A stretch of 64,000 nucleotides of DNA from an uncultured Pirellulaceae bacterium (GTDB taxonomy: Bacteria; Planctomycetota; Planctomycetia; Pirellulales; Pirellulaceae), in the NCBI GenBank assembly GCA_938091115.1, contig CALKNI010000096.1, positions 1 to 64,000 on the forward strand. The letters run 5' to 3'. How positions within the stretch are numbered: the stretch's first letter is position 1; every line of letters begins with the position of its first letter. The translations under genes and the position numbers were made by a program. This document shows, piece after piece, positions 10,633 to 20,781 of this stretch. The notes beneath the pieces are model-generated. The model made no database searches. It was not told where the DNA came from and worked only from the letters and a program-made list of their open reading frames with translations.

Positions 10633-12306
10633 ATGCGTCCAATGGCATTCGCTTTCATCTTAGTTGTTGCACTTAGCTCTTTTGGGCGCCCTTCAAGTGC
10701 TCTGAGGGGGGAGGATTCCGCAGCAACCGATGAACGACCTAACATCGTCATCATCCTCGTGGACGATATGGGATTCTCTGATATCGGGTGTTACGGCGGT
10801 GAAATTGAAACACCCAATGTTGATCGCCTAGCCAGTGAAGGCCTGCGATTTACACAATTCTACAATTCCGGTCGCTGCTGCCCTACGCGGGCAAGTTTAA
10901 TGACGGGACTGCATCCGCACCAAACGGGAATTGGGCACATGACCGCTCCGCCCAATCAGCCTCTCGGATTTACCGGTCCCTATCAGGGATATTTGAACGA
11001 CAATTGCGCCACAATTGCTCAGGTATTACGAAGTGCTGGTTACCACACTCTCATGACTGGAAAATGGCACTTAGGCGCTAACGACAAAAAAACTTGGCCA
11101 AGCCAAAGAGGTTTCGAGCATTTTTATGGGGGGTTATCCGGGGCATTTAACTATCTGAAACCTGGCGACGGACGGACGATGTCTCGTGATAACCAACCCG
11201 TTGAGACCGATGAAAACTTTTACAGCACCGACACTTTTACCGATGAAGCCTGTCAGTATATCTCGCAAGTGACCCACGAAGACGATCGGCCTTTTTTCCT
11301 TTACCTTGCCTACAACGCCCCACACTGGCCATTGCAACCCAAGCGAAAGGACTTCGAAAAATACAAAGGTAAGTATCGAGACGGCTGGGAGGCGCTCATG
11401 AAAACCCGTTTGCAAAAGCAAAAGGACTTGGGTTTATTTCCAGAAAACCTGACTCCTGCACCACACGTCGGACCAAAATGGGATTCGCTCTCCAAAGAAA
11501 AACAGGATGAGCTCGACACAATTCAAGCAGCCTATGCAGGTTGCATTGATTCCATTGATCAAAATATCGGGAAGCTTACACGCCATCTCAAAGATTGTGG
11601 CGTTTCAGACAATACACTTATCTTTTTCCTCTCAGATAATGGAGCCTGCCAGGAAGGTGGGATCCTGGGCCGCTACCAGACAGGCTGGGAGAAAAACTCG
11701 CCTCTAGAAACCGTTGACGGAATTCGCCAGGGACTCGCGTGGGCAAACGCTTCCAATACTCCATTCCGACTTTACAAACATTTCCTTCACGAAGGCGGAG
11801 CCTCAACGCCTATGATTGCTTTCTGGCCAAAAGGAATCGCATCAGATAGGCACGGCCAGTTTGTTCGACAATTCGGGTATCTGCCCGATTTCATGGCAAC
11901 CTGCGTTGAACTTGCTGGAGCAACCTATCCTGAAGACCTTCCTCCTTGCGTTGGCAATTCGTTAGTTTCCGTGTTGCAAGGCAACGATTCCCCAATTCAT
12001 CAAGAACCCGTTTACTGGGAACATGAAGGAAATGCAGCGGTGCGGTGGGGCAACTGGAAACTCGTTCGCGAGTATCAAAAACCTTGGGAGCTATACGATC
12101 TTTCAAAAGATCGAACCGAGATGAATAATCTCGCCAAATCAAACCCTCGAAAACAGCAGGAAATGGTTGCCATGTGGAAAGGCTGGGCAGATAAAACTGG
12201 CGTCGCTTATCCGGAGCGGTTCAACATGTATCAGTTCCTCAATCAAAAAAAGAAAAACAAGCAATCCCCTCAAAGCAAGCAACGAAAAGAGCCTGCTAAG
12301 AACTGA
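10633..12306 (+). CDS. Arylsulfatase
   Basis: 557-aa ORF; 'NIVIILVDDMGFSDIGCYGGEIETPNVDRLA', formylglycine motif CCPTR in 'GRCCPTRASLMTG', 'TGKWHLG'. Confidence 0.93.
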   Translation: MRPMAFAFILVVALSSFGRPSSALRGEDSAATDERPNIVIILVDDMGFSDIGCYGGEIETPNVDRLASEGLRFTQFYNSGRCCPTRASLMTGLHPHQTGIGHMTAPPNQPLGFTGPYQGYLNDNCATIAQVLRSAGYHTLMTGKWHLGANDKKTWPSQRGFEHFYGGLSGAFNYLKPGDGRTMSRDNQPVETDENFYSTDTFTDEACQYISQVTHEDDRPFFLYLAYNAPHWPLQPKRKDFEKYKGKYRDGWEALMKTRLQKQKDLGLFPENLTPAPHVGPKWDSLSKEKQDELDTIQAAYAGCIDSIDQNIGKLTRHLKDCGVSDNTLIFFLSDNGACQEGGILGRYQTGWEKNSPLETVDGIRQGLAWANASNTPFRLYKHFLHEGGASTPMIAFWPKGIASDRHGQFVRQFGYLPDFMATCVELAGATYPEDLPPCVGNSLVSVLQGNDSPIHQEPVYWEHEGNAAVRWGNWKLVREYQKPWELYDLSKDRTEMNNLAKSNPRKQQEMVAMWKGWADKTGVAYPERFNMYQFLNQKKKNKQSPQSKQRKEPAKN

Positions 12307-12325
12307 ACCCCAATTCAATCGAAGA

Positions 12326-13909
12326 TTATTTTTTCTTCTTAGACCGAGTCACGGGCGCAGGATAACTCGCCAAAATAGCTTTTAATTCGCTCAAAACCTC
12401 GGGATGTTTGTCTGCGAGGTTTTCTTTTTCCAGCGGGTCATTTTGATAATCGTACAGTTCGTAATCGACCCCACCGCCGGTTCCATTGTGCTTCGCCCAT
12501 TCTACCAATCGATAACGCTCCGTCCGAATCGCCCGACCGAGTTTACGTTTGGGATAAGCGTGATAAGCGTGACCGCGCACGCGTTGATCTGGATCACTTA
12601 ATACGGTCGCTAACGAAACTCCATCCAGCCGCTGAGGAACTTTAGGTTTAGGCAATCCAGCTAACGCACAAAGAGTTGGGTAGATATCGACCGATTCAGC
12701 CAATTGACGAGTTCGACTCTCTGCGAGAATACCTGGCCCGGAAAACATGATGGGAATTCGATTCGCTTGTTCGTAATTTGTATGCTTTGTCCAGATTCCT
12801 AGATCTCCCAAATGAAATCCGTGATCTCCCCAAAGAACAACAATCGTATTTTCCGCCAAATCTAATCGATCCAGCGCTGAAATCACTTTTCCAATTTGAG
12901 CGTCGACATAACTCACGCTTGCATAATAGCCATGAACCAACTCTCGCTTGATGGAATCAGGCATCTCGCGGTCAACAGGCACGGGTTTGTAGTTATTGAT
13001 TTCTCCACCCCGCTTGTGTGCAGCTTCAGGAGAACCTTCGGGGAACTTTTCGTATCTGGGCATCGGTAATTTTTTTGGGTCATGCAGGTCCCAATATTTC
13101 TTCGGAGCGCTAAAAGGCAGATGCGGCCTCGCAAACCCGGCCGCAATAAAAAACGGTTGCTTCTCAGAAATAAGTCGTTCTTTCGCGCGTTCCAGCCTTA
13201 GAATTGTCTCGGCAGCAACTCGGCCATCTGCATATCCGTCATCGCTTGCCTCGGGTGCTTCGAACGCGGCACCGCGCGGCAAATCTCGAATATTCCCAAG
13301 TTGCTGATTTGTAAAATAGGCCTCCTCTCTCGTTAATTGACCACCATCCGTGCTGGCTGGATCCAAATACTCAATTACCTTTTCATGAAAATGTTCAACC
13401 TCAAATGACTCCGGATCGCCAAGATTGCCATGGCCAATATGAAAAATTTTTCCAAGTGACTCAGTCCGATAACCGTGCCGTGAAAAATACTGAGGAATCG
13501 TAACCGCATCCGGTACTACCTGCCGCAACTGGCTTCCTAAGCCATAAAGACCAGTCGTTGTTGAGTGCGATCCAAGCATTAAGGAAAATCGAGACGGAGC
13601 GCACACCGCTTGATTGCAATAAGCTAACTCAAACCTCATCCCTCTTCTTGCCAACGCATCGAGATGAGGTGTCTTGGCGTGAGAATCGCCATAACATCCT
13701 AGTGCTGGTTTCAAATCGTCGACGAGAATCATCAAAACGTTAGGCTTTTGTTTTTTTGAGGGTGCCGCGATTTCTTCCGAGACGACTGTCTCCAATGAGA
13801 AATCAGAGAGCAACACCCCACCAATGAAAAAACTTACGAACAACATCGTGGAGGATCGAGGACTTAATTTCATTTCAAAACACCCATTTAATAATTTTGA
13901 GTCAACCAT
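12326..13909 (-). CDS. Sulfatase (iduronate-2-sulfatase-like)
   Basis: 527-aa ORF; 'NVLMILVDDLKPALGCYGDSHAKTPHLDALA', CAPSR motif, 'GDHGFHLGDLGIWTKHTNYEQANRIPIM'. Confidence 0.93.
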   Translation of the reverse strand: MVDSKLLNGCFEMKLSPRSSTMLFVSFFIGGVLLSDFSLETVVSEEIAAPSKKQKPNVLMILVDDLKPALGCYGDSHAKTPHLDALARRGMRFELAYCNQAVCAPSRFSLMLGSHSTTTGLYGLGSQLRQVVPDAVTIPQYFSRHGYRTESLGKIFHIGHGNLGDPESFEVEHFHEKVIEYLDPASTDGGQLTREEAYFTNQQLGNIRDLPRGAAFEAPEASDDGYADGRVAAETILRLERAKERLISEKQPFFIAAGFARPHLPFSAPKKYWDLHDPKKLPMPRYEKFPEGSPEAAHKRGGEINNYKPVPVDREMPDSIKRELVHGYYASVSYVDAQIGKVISALDRLDLAENTIVVLWGDHGFHLGDLGIWTKHTNYEQANRIPIMFSGPGILAESRTRQLAESVDIYPTLCALAGLPKPKVPQRLDGVSLATVLSDPDQRVRGHAYHAYPKRKLGRAIRTERYRLVEWAKHNGTGGGVDYELYDYQNDPLEKENLADKHPEVLSELKAILASYPAPVTRSKKKK

Positions 13910-13972
13910 TCTTCGAGCAATCCTAATTAGAAATCAGCCAACTGCACGAACAAACCTCTCACTGTCTGCAAT

Positions 13973-16294
13973 CTATTGCCCATCCAAATCAACCGACACT
14001 GCGCCGTTTCTTGCTTCTGCATCGAGCTTCCCATTTTTCGATTTTGAAAACAAAAACAGCATCGCGGGCAGCATCAGCACATCAGCCAAAAGTGCAATCA
14101 CTAAGAGAGTCGAGATTGCCCATGCAAATCGCGACACCACCAACATGTCACTAAAATAATAAACTAACAACCCCGCGGAACCAATCAAAGTTGTGTGCAA
14201 CATTGCTGGACCACATTGCGCGATGGTATGCATGATTGGATCAACAACATTGCCAAGTTGGCCATTGAAATCACGGAACCGAATCAAGAAGTGTGTTGTA
14301 TCATCCACAGCAATCCCCAACGCAACACAGGCTGTCATCGCAATTGCCAAATCAACGGGAATCCCAACCCAGCCTAGCCCTCCAAACACCAACAAGGTTG
14401 GGAACACATTGGGAAGCATCGCAATCAAACCTAGTGGCACTGATCGTAAAACTAAGATCAGAATGGGAGTAATGATGACAAATGCTAACAGGAAATTCTG
14501 AAACAAATCAGCCAAGAGACTTATTTGTGCGTGTTGAAACAAATGCGTTTTTCCGGTGTAAATCAACTCTGGTCGAACATCGGTTTCGGAAAGACGCTCC
14601 TTATCAACATCTGATCCAAACCTGTTTCCGCCGGCCAACAAAGCGCTATCCGATGAAGCAACCACTTGCTCTGCGGTCGCTTCGACTTCGGTCATCAAGC
14701 GATCGAAATTTGCTTTTTGGACGAATGGGAAACGCAAACTGATTCGCCAGGTTTCCGAAGCTTCATCCACATGCAACAAATTCCCATTAGCAAGGTTCTC
14801 CCGCTCCCGTCGAAGAATGCTGCGATAGGCGGAGCGTTTGAACATACTACGGGCTGTTTTTTTAGATGGCTCTTTTGGAAGAAAATTAATTAACGAATAA
14901 ATAACGTGCACATCATCGAGCTGGGCAATCTTCGACTGAATTTGCTTGACGAGCGAAACTCTATCCGGAAACGAATCCGCAGTTGGTTGATCAAATACAA
15001 CCAACAATTCTGTTTGGTCCAATGGCCCTAACTGGTTCTCCAAATTTCCAATGGAAACAAGGATTTCTGATTCAGGGCGGAATAATTTCTCTACCTCAAC
15101 TTCTGCTTTCAACCGGGTCAAACCAAGAAGGCCGGCCAATACTACCAGCGAAAAAGCAAATGCTACTCCCATTCGCTGACGCTGAACCCAAACCATGAGC
15201 GATGTCCAAAAGGAAGCGGTATCGTTGCGGGCAGCAAGTGCGTGCAGTCCCTTCGTTCCAAATCTCGCAAGCAGGCAGGGAACTAAAATCAGTTGGAACA
15301 ACATCGCGAAACCGACTCCAGTTGCACAGAACAACCCAAAGTTTCTGATCGCCGGGAAATCGCTACGCATCAACGACAACATCCCCACGGCTGTCGTCGC
15401 CGCCGACACGACACAAGGCCGCCACCCAATGGATAATAATTTCCGAGCATCTCCAATCGCTTCTAGTCCATATCGAATTAGATGAATACTGCCCGATGTT
15501 GCCAACACAAACACCAGCGCGGGGATGATCGACATCAAACCGCCATATTTTGTATTGCAAATTGGAATAAACGCGATACTTGTCGCTGCCGCTCCCACCG
15601 CCGCTATAAAAACGATCAGTGTTAACATTCCATTTCGCAAACAAAACAAAGAGATTAACGTCGATAAAATGATCGACGGCAGCAAGAGATAGCGAAAAGA
15701 GTTTTTCAATTGACCATCAATGAAAGTCGCAATATAGGGATACCCTCCCATCACAACCTGCTCCCGATTCAGTTCAGGATCTGCATCGATTGCCGCCCAT
15801 ACCAACTTCATCGAAGCAGTACGATCAGCCGTTCCAAGGTCCGACAGCTCGATCAACGCACATGTTAAATCCGGGTCGTTAGCACCAAAAAAGACCCCTC
15901 TCAACCGGCCAAGAATTTCCCTTGTCGAAAAATCTGAATCTTTTGCAAGACGTTCAAAGATCTCAGTCCCATTGGTTACCTTCTGCAACAACCGGGTAGA
16001 ATCCTGACTCCGCAAATATTTGGTAAACCGGCCAAGTCGTTCGTCCCCAAGACGGCAATCCTCCCACGTCACAATCAGGAAATCATCTGATCCAAATTTG
16101 GATTCGAAAAAATCATAATCCGCTCTCGCTTCGGATTGGTCAGGAAGCCATTGCAGAACGTCTTCGGTATTCGATTGAATTCGCGAAAAACCGAAGCAGC
16201 AAAATACGATACAGACGACTGCAAAGCTCACTCCTAGATAATCGATTCGATTCAAAGCCTGGCCTTTTTCACGGTATTTCAGTTTACGCTCCAA
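13973..16294 (-). CDS. RND/MMPL superfamily transporter (SSD-like)
   Basis: 773-aa ORF; two sets of transmembrane repeats; 'LAIAMTACVALGIAVDDTTHFLIRFRD' RND signature. Confidence 0.85.
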   Translation of the reverse strand: MERKLKYREKGQALNRIDYLGVSFAVVCIVFCCFGFSRIQSNTEDVLQWLPDQSEARADYDFFESKFGSDDFLIVTWEDCRLGDERLGRFTKYLRSQDSTRLLQKVTNGTEIFERLAKDSDFSTREILGRLRGVFFGANDPDLTCALIELSDLGTADRTASMKLVWAAIDADPELNREQVVMGGYPYIATFIDGQLKNSFRYLLLPSIILSTLISLFCLRNGMLTLIVFIAAVGAAATSIAFIPICNTKYGGLMSIIPALVFVLATSGSIHLIRYGLEAIGDARKLLSIGWRPCVVSAATTAVGMLSLMRSDFPAIRNFGLFCATGVGFAMLFQLILVPCLLARFGTKGLHALAARNDTASFWTSLMVWVQRQRMGVAFAFSLVVLAGLLGLTRLKAEVEVEKLFRPESEILVSIGNLENQLGPLDQTELLVVFDQPTADSFPDRVSLVKQIQSKIAQLDDVHVIYSLINFLPKEPSKKTARSMFKRSAYRSILRRERENLANGNLLHVDEASETWRISLRFPFVQKANFDRLMTEVEATAEQVVASSDSALLAGGNRFGSDVDKERLSETDVRPELIYTGKTHLFQHAQISLLADLFQNFLLAFVIITPILILVLRSVPLGLIAMLPNVFPTLLVFGGLGWVGIPVDLAIAMTACVALGIAVDDTTHFLIRFRDFNGQLGNVVDPIMHTIAQCGPAMLHTTLIGSAGLLVYYFSDMLVVSRFAWAISTLLVIALLADVLMLPAMLFLFSKSKNGKLDAEARNGAVSVDLDGQ

Positions 16295-16355
16295 ACGTCC
16301 GCTTGGTCATCTGTGACCCTAATTGTAGGCGATTAGCCGAAGATCGGTTAGACTT

Positions 16356-17978
16356 TTGGGAGTTTTTAAAAATTCTGGAGTATCTATGAAATCGGATCTT
16401 TTTGCCAAAACGTGGGTCGCAGTTCGCATTGCCAGCTTAAGCCTTGCTTTTGCCATTTTTTCAATCAGCTCAGAGACCGTTGGGCAAACTCAATTGGAGC
16501 TGCCAAATGTGATTATCATGATGGCCGATGACATGGGTTTAGGGGACACCAGCGCCTATCAAGACTGGACGGGCAATCCAGACCCAGCCCAAGTGAAAAC
16601 GCCCTCGATGGTGCAGTTGGCAAAACGGGGCATTCGCTTCACTGACGCACACTCACCCTCGTCGCGATGCACCGCGACCCGGCAGGCACTTCTGACGGGG
16701 CGATACACTTGGCGAACACGTTTAAAATTTAGCGTTCTATGGGGTCCTCAAGGGGACCCGCTGATTGAACCGGGCCGTATGACGCTTGCGAGCATGTTAC
16801 AAAATAACGGATACAAAACCGGCATGTCAGGCAAATGGCACTGTGGACTAACCTACCGCAACGCGGACGGCGCTCCAGAATCAAATTACCAAAACGTCGA
16901 CCTGTCTCGGGGAATTGCAGATGGACCACTGAATCATGGGTTTGACTTCTTTCATGGAACGTCGCGCAGTCATCCGACGTCAAAAGATCAGGGATGGCTC
17001 GCGGGAAGCCAAATTCCCGCAGCCGAAGGTGGGCTCCAGGTCGACCAGACTCAGTACATTTTGAACCAAACGGGTCCCACTAATTTCAAAATGGCTAAGA
17101 AGTTTCTCAATAATCATCTAAGTAACCGCGAAACCTCTAAAAAACCATTTTTCCTGTATTACGCCTGCCACTCCAATCACACATCACATGATCCCTGCAA
17201 GCAAATTGAGGGTCGGCAAGTCAAAGGAAAAAGTTATCCGGGTGGTAAACGTAGTGATTTCATTTATGAAAACGATGTCGTCCTTGGTTTGCTCATTGAA
17301 TATCTTCAACAACACGATGATCCCAGACGCTCAGGGCATGAATTGATCGACAACACTCTGCTCATTTTCACTAGCGATAACGGGGCCGAATCAAGAAAGA
17401 AAACAGCGACCGGGCCAGTCCGCAGCAACAAAGGTTCTATCTATGAAGGTGGACATCGCGTCCCTTTCATCGCCTCCTGGCCTCTGGGAGGAATTGGAAA
17501 TGGTAACCCCAATAATGCAGGACAAACTTCTTCTTTTCCGATCTGTCATGTGGATCTATTAGCCACGCTTGCCGAAATCGCAGGAACCTCGATCACTGCC
17601 AATAACGGCGAAGATAGTTTCAGTATCCTCTCCGCATTAAAAGGTAACCCACCGTCCATTCGAACTGCAATCATTCACAATGATCACAACGAAGGAGCTC
17701 GCCTGGCTGGTAAAAAACCAAAAGACCCTGAGGCCGCTTGGATTGCGATTCGGTTCGACAATCCAGTTGTAAAAGGAAAACGATTTCCCGGCCAATGGAA
17801 ATTACTTGCAGACCACCAACTTCTTATCAATGGAAAAATGAATCCTCGCGAGTTATACGAACTCTCAACAGACTTGAAAGAACAAACCAATCGATTGAAC
17901 GAACCTGCGCTGAAACCATTGGTTAATGAACTAGCACAGCGTTTGCAAACCATCCACGATTCCGGTCGAATTCAGTAG
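16356..17978 (+). CDS. Sulfatase (arylsulfatase family)
   Basis: 540-aa ORF; 'NVIIMMADDMGLGDTSAYQDWTGNPDPAQVKTPSMVQLAKRGIRFTDAHSPSSRCTATRQALLTGRYTWR'; active-site variant CTATR; 'SGKWHCGL'. Confidence 0.92.
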   Translation: MGVFKNSGVSMKSDLFAKTWVAVRIASLSLAFAIFSISSETVGQTQLELPNVIIMMADDMGLGDTSAYQDWTGNPDPAQVKTPSMVQLAKRGIRFTDAHSPSSRCTATRQALLTGRYTWRTRLKFSVLWGPQGDPLIEPGRMTLASMLQNNGYKTGMSGKWHCGLTYRNADGAPESNYQNVDLSRGIADGPLNHGFDFFHGTSRSHPTSKDQGWLAGSQIPAAEGGLQVDQTQYILNQTGPTNFKMAKKFLNNHLSNRETSKKPFFLYYACHSNHTSHDPCKQIEGRQVKGKSYPGGKRSDFIYENDVVLGLLIEYLQQHDDPRRSGHELIDNTLLIFTSDNGAESRKKTATGPVRSNKGSIYEGGHRVPFIASWPLGGIGNGNPNNAGQTSSFPICHVDLLATLAEIAGTSITANNGEDSFSILSALKGNPPSIRTAIIHNDHNEGARLAGKKPKDPEAAWIAIRFDNPVVKGKRFPGQWKLLADHQLLINGKMNPRELYELSTDLKEQTNRLNEPALKPLVNELAQRLQTIHDSGRIQ

Positions 17979-18021
17979 TGAAATGACCGGACTGACGTAA
18001 GACGATATCCTCAAAACGTAA

Positions 18022-19188
18022 CTAAGAACGAGGGATAACCGCAATTTGCTGTCGAAATTGACTGGGAGTTCGTCCCGTCTCTCTTTTGTAAACGGCGGCA
18101 AGATACTCTGCATGTGCGTAACCACATAGCTCAGCAATTTCATGGATTGTCAAATCGGTTTCACGTAGCAGTTGCTCAATCCGATTAATGCGGACACGCT
18201 GAATCTCTTGGTGAGGCGTTCGCTCAATCGCCTTCTTAAATCGAATCTCAAGTACACGGCGGGACATCGGAGTAACTCGAAGGACATCCGCAACACGAAT
18301 ATTTTGATTGGCATGCTCACGAATATATTTCAATGCGACTGCAACTTCCCGATCCTCGATCGCCAACACATCCGTCGACTCTCGAGTTTCAATTCCTAGC
18401 GGCTTCGTAATCAATGGTTTTGTCGAAACTGTTTGGCCAGACATCATTCGATCAAGTAGCTCCGCTGCTTCAAATCCGGTCCTTCGAGTATCCGGAATAA
18501 TACTGGACAAAGGGGGGCTGGCGAACTCACACTGCAAACGATCATTATCAACGCCCAGCACTGCAATTTCTTCGGGTACCGCAAAATTTAATTCCCGGCA
18601 AACATCAAGCACTTGCTGAGCTTTGTAATCATAACATCCCATGATTGCTACGGGCCGAGGTAGATACCTTAACCAGTTCTCAATACGGCGCTTCTCTCGA
18701 TCGAGAGTAAATCTTGGATCGTACCGGGAAATCGCCTGATAGGTGTAGAGCTTTAATCCTTTGCGATTTACGATTTCTGAAAACCGTTTGCAACGAGAAT
18801 CGGACCAACGAAATGCTGGATCCCCACAATACGCGAGATGCTTAAAACCCCGTTCTATAAAATGTTCGACCGCTAAACTCGCAATCGCCTGATCGTCAGT
18901 ATCAGCCCAGGGAATTTGAGTGACGTGGCGAGCAGCACTTAAGTCGACAACGGGGAGGCCAATTTTCTTAATCGCCTTAGCAATATTGTCGGTTTCAATT
19001 CGAGCAATAATGCCATCACCACTCCATTGGCGCAACCAAGTCGGAGGATCTGCACCGCGCTCCTGCTCAGCAATGAACATTGACCAATTCGCATGCTGCT
19101 TGTTGTACGCAATGACACCCTCTAACAGGCCGCGAGAATAGGCATTGGAAGTTTCCACTAAGAGGGCGACTGAACGTCGATGCTGCAT
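18022..19188 (-). CDS. XylR-like AraC-family transcriptional regulator
   Basis: 388-aa ORF; paralogous to 9312-10499 ('SVALLVETSNAYSRGLLEGVIAYNKQHANWSMFIAEQE', 'AVLGVDNDRLQCEFASPPLSSI', C-terminal AraC HTH); divergent from xylA. Confidence 0.9.
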   Translation of the reverse strand: MQHRRSVALLVETSNAYSRGLLEGVIAYNKQHANWSMFIAEQERGADPPTWLRQWSGDGIIARIETDNIAKAIKKIGLPVVDLSAARHVTQIPWADTDDQAIASLAVEHFIERGFKHLAYCGDPAFRWSDSRCKRFSEIVNRKGLKLYTYQAISRYDPRFTLDREKRRIENWLRYLPRPVAIMGCYDYKAQQVLDVCRELNFAVPEEIAVLGVDNDRLQCEFASPPLSSIIPDTRRTGFEAAELLDRMMSGQTVSTKPLITKPLGIETRESTDVLAIEDREVAVALKYIREHANQNIRVADVLRVTPMSRRVLEIRFKKAIERTPHQEIQRVRINRIEQLLRETDLTIHEIAELCGYAHAEYLAAVYKRETGRTPSQFRQQIAVIPRS

Positions 19189-19276
19189 ATCAAAATCGAT
19201 TCAAACTTGAGCCAAGCCATCCCCGGAAACAATAAACGCGGGCTTCCTCGGCTTAAATCCAAACAAACCCCAGTCC

Positions 19277-19308
19277 ATGCGGTGAAATATCTATGATATT
19301 TTACGCAT
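19277..19308. promoter_or_regulatory. Candidate operator dyad between xylR-like gene and xylA
   Basis: ATGC-g-GTGAAATATC-tat-GATATTTTAC-GCAT: imperfect inverted repeat (one bulged G, one C/T mismatch) in the divergent intergenic region. Confidence 0.5.
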
Positions 19309-19341
19309 CCTCTACTGGCAAATGGTTTTTATTGAGAAATA

Positions 19342-20700
19342 ATGAACGCAAAACCTACCACATCGAGGGCTACTATGACCACTACGAACGCATTTCCCGA
19401 AATTAATAAGATTCAATACGAAGGGCCAGGCTCCGATAACCCACTTGCCTTCCGGTGGTACAACCCGGACGAAATCGTCGAAGGCAAGACGATGAAAGAG
19501 CATCTTCGTTTTACCGTTTGCTACTGGCACACCTTTCGCGGCACGGGCGCCGATCCATTTGGCAGCGGCACGATGGTTCGCCCCTGGGATGACGGTAGTA
19601 ACTCGGTAGAGAACGCCTGCAACCGCGCTCGCGTTGCTTTTGAGTTTTTTGAGAAACTCGATGTGCCCTTCTACGCATTCCACGATCGTGACGTAGCCCC
19701 CGAAGGTGACTCACTTCGTGAATCCAACGCGAATTTCGACGCGGTTGCTGATGTCCTCGAGGCTGAACAAAATCGAAGCGGTGTTAAATTATTGTGGGGT
19801 ACCGCCAATATGTTTTCGCACCCTCGGTTTATGCATGGTGCGGCTACGACTTGTAATTTAGATGTTTACACCTACGCCGCAGCTCAAGTCAAAAAAGCGA
19901 TGGAAGTCACCCATCGACTCGGCGGGGAGAATTATGTTTTCTGGGGTGGACGAGAAGGTTATCAAAGTATTTATAACACTGACATGAAACGGGAGCTTGA
20001 CCACCTCGGTCAATTCTTCCATATGGCAGTCGACTACGCAAAAGAAATTGGGTTTACAGGCCAATTTTTAATCGAACCCAAACCAAAAGAGCCAACAAAG
20101 CACCAATACGATTCTGATGCAGCAGCCTGTCTTAACTTCTTACGTGCCTACGATCTCATGGACCACTTCAAATTAAATATCGAAACCAACCACGCGACAC
20201 TCGCTGGGCACTCTATGATGCACGAGCTTGAGTACGCGGGAATGCAGGGCTCCCTTGGATCCATTGATGCCAACACGGGCGATTTACTTCTTGGCTGGGA
20301 TACCGATCAATTCCCGACTGATTATTACTTGACCACGCAAACCATGCTGGTCTTACTAAAATACGGTCTCGCTCCGGGCGGTGTAAACTTCGATGCTAAA
20401 GTTCGTCGTGAGAGCTTCGAACCGGTCGATCTGTTTTACGCTCACATTGGAGGAATGGATGCATTTGCTCGAGGGCTAAAGATTGCGGCTGCTATTCGCG
20501 CCGACAAAGCCATTGATTCCATTGTGACCGATCGCTACCAAAGTTGGGATTCCGAACTCGGTCAAAAAATTGAAAGTGGCCAAATTGGTCTAGCCGACTT
20601 AGAAGCTCTAATGCTTGAAAAAGGCGAAACAACAGGTAATCAGAGCGGACGTCAGGAATTACTGGAGAACATCGTAAACCGTTATCTTGATCAGGCCTAA
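19342..20700 (+). CDS. xylA: Xylose isomerase
   Basis: 452-aa ORF; '[18 protein letters not shown]', '[19 protein letters not shown]', '[14 protein letters not shown]', '[19 protein letters not shown]', '[18 protein letters not shown]'. True start may be the in-frame ATG at 19375. Confidence 0.97.
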   Translation: MNAKPTTSRATMTTTNAFPEINKIQYEGPGSDNPLAFRWYNPDEIVEGKTMKEHLRFTVCYWHTFRGTGADPFGSGTMVRPWDDGSNSVENACNRARVAFEFFEKLDVPFYAFHDRDVAPEGDSLRESNANFDAVADVLEAEQNRSGVKLLWGTANMFSHPRFMHGAATTCNLDVYTYAAAQVKKAMEVTHRLGGENYVFWGGREGYQSIYNTDMKRELDHLGQFFHMAVDYAKEIGFTGQFLIEPKPKEPTKHQYDSDAAACLNFLRAYDLMDHFKLNIETNHATLAGHSMMHELEYAGMQGSLGSIDANTGDLLLGWDTDQFPTDYYLTTQTMLVLLKYGLAPGGVNFDAKVRRESFEPVDLFYAHIGGMDAFARGLKIAAAIRADKAIDSIVTDRYQSWDSELGQKIESGQIGLADLEALMLEKGETTGNQSGRQELLENIVNRYLDQA

Positions 20701-20781
20701 ACTAGATTTGATCTCTTGATTTTCATTATTGAAGACGATTTCAAACAACGTTCAGGGTATAAATTAAGGTGAGTGTGAATT

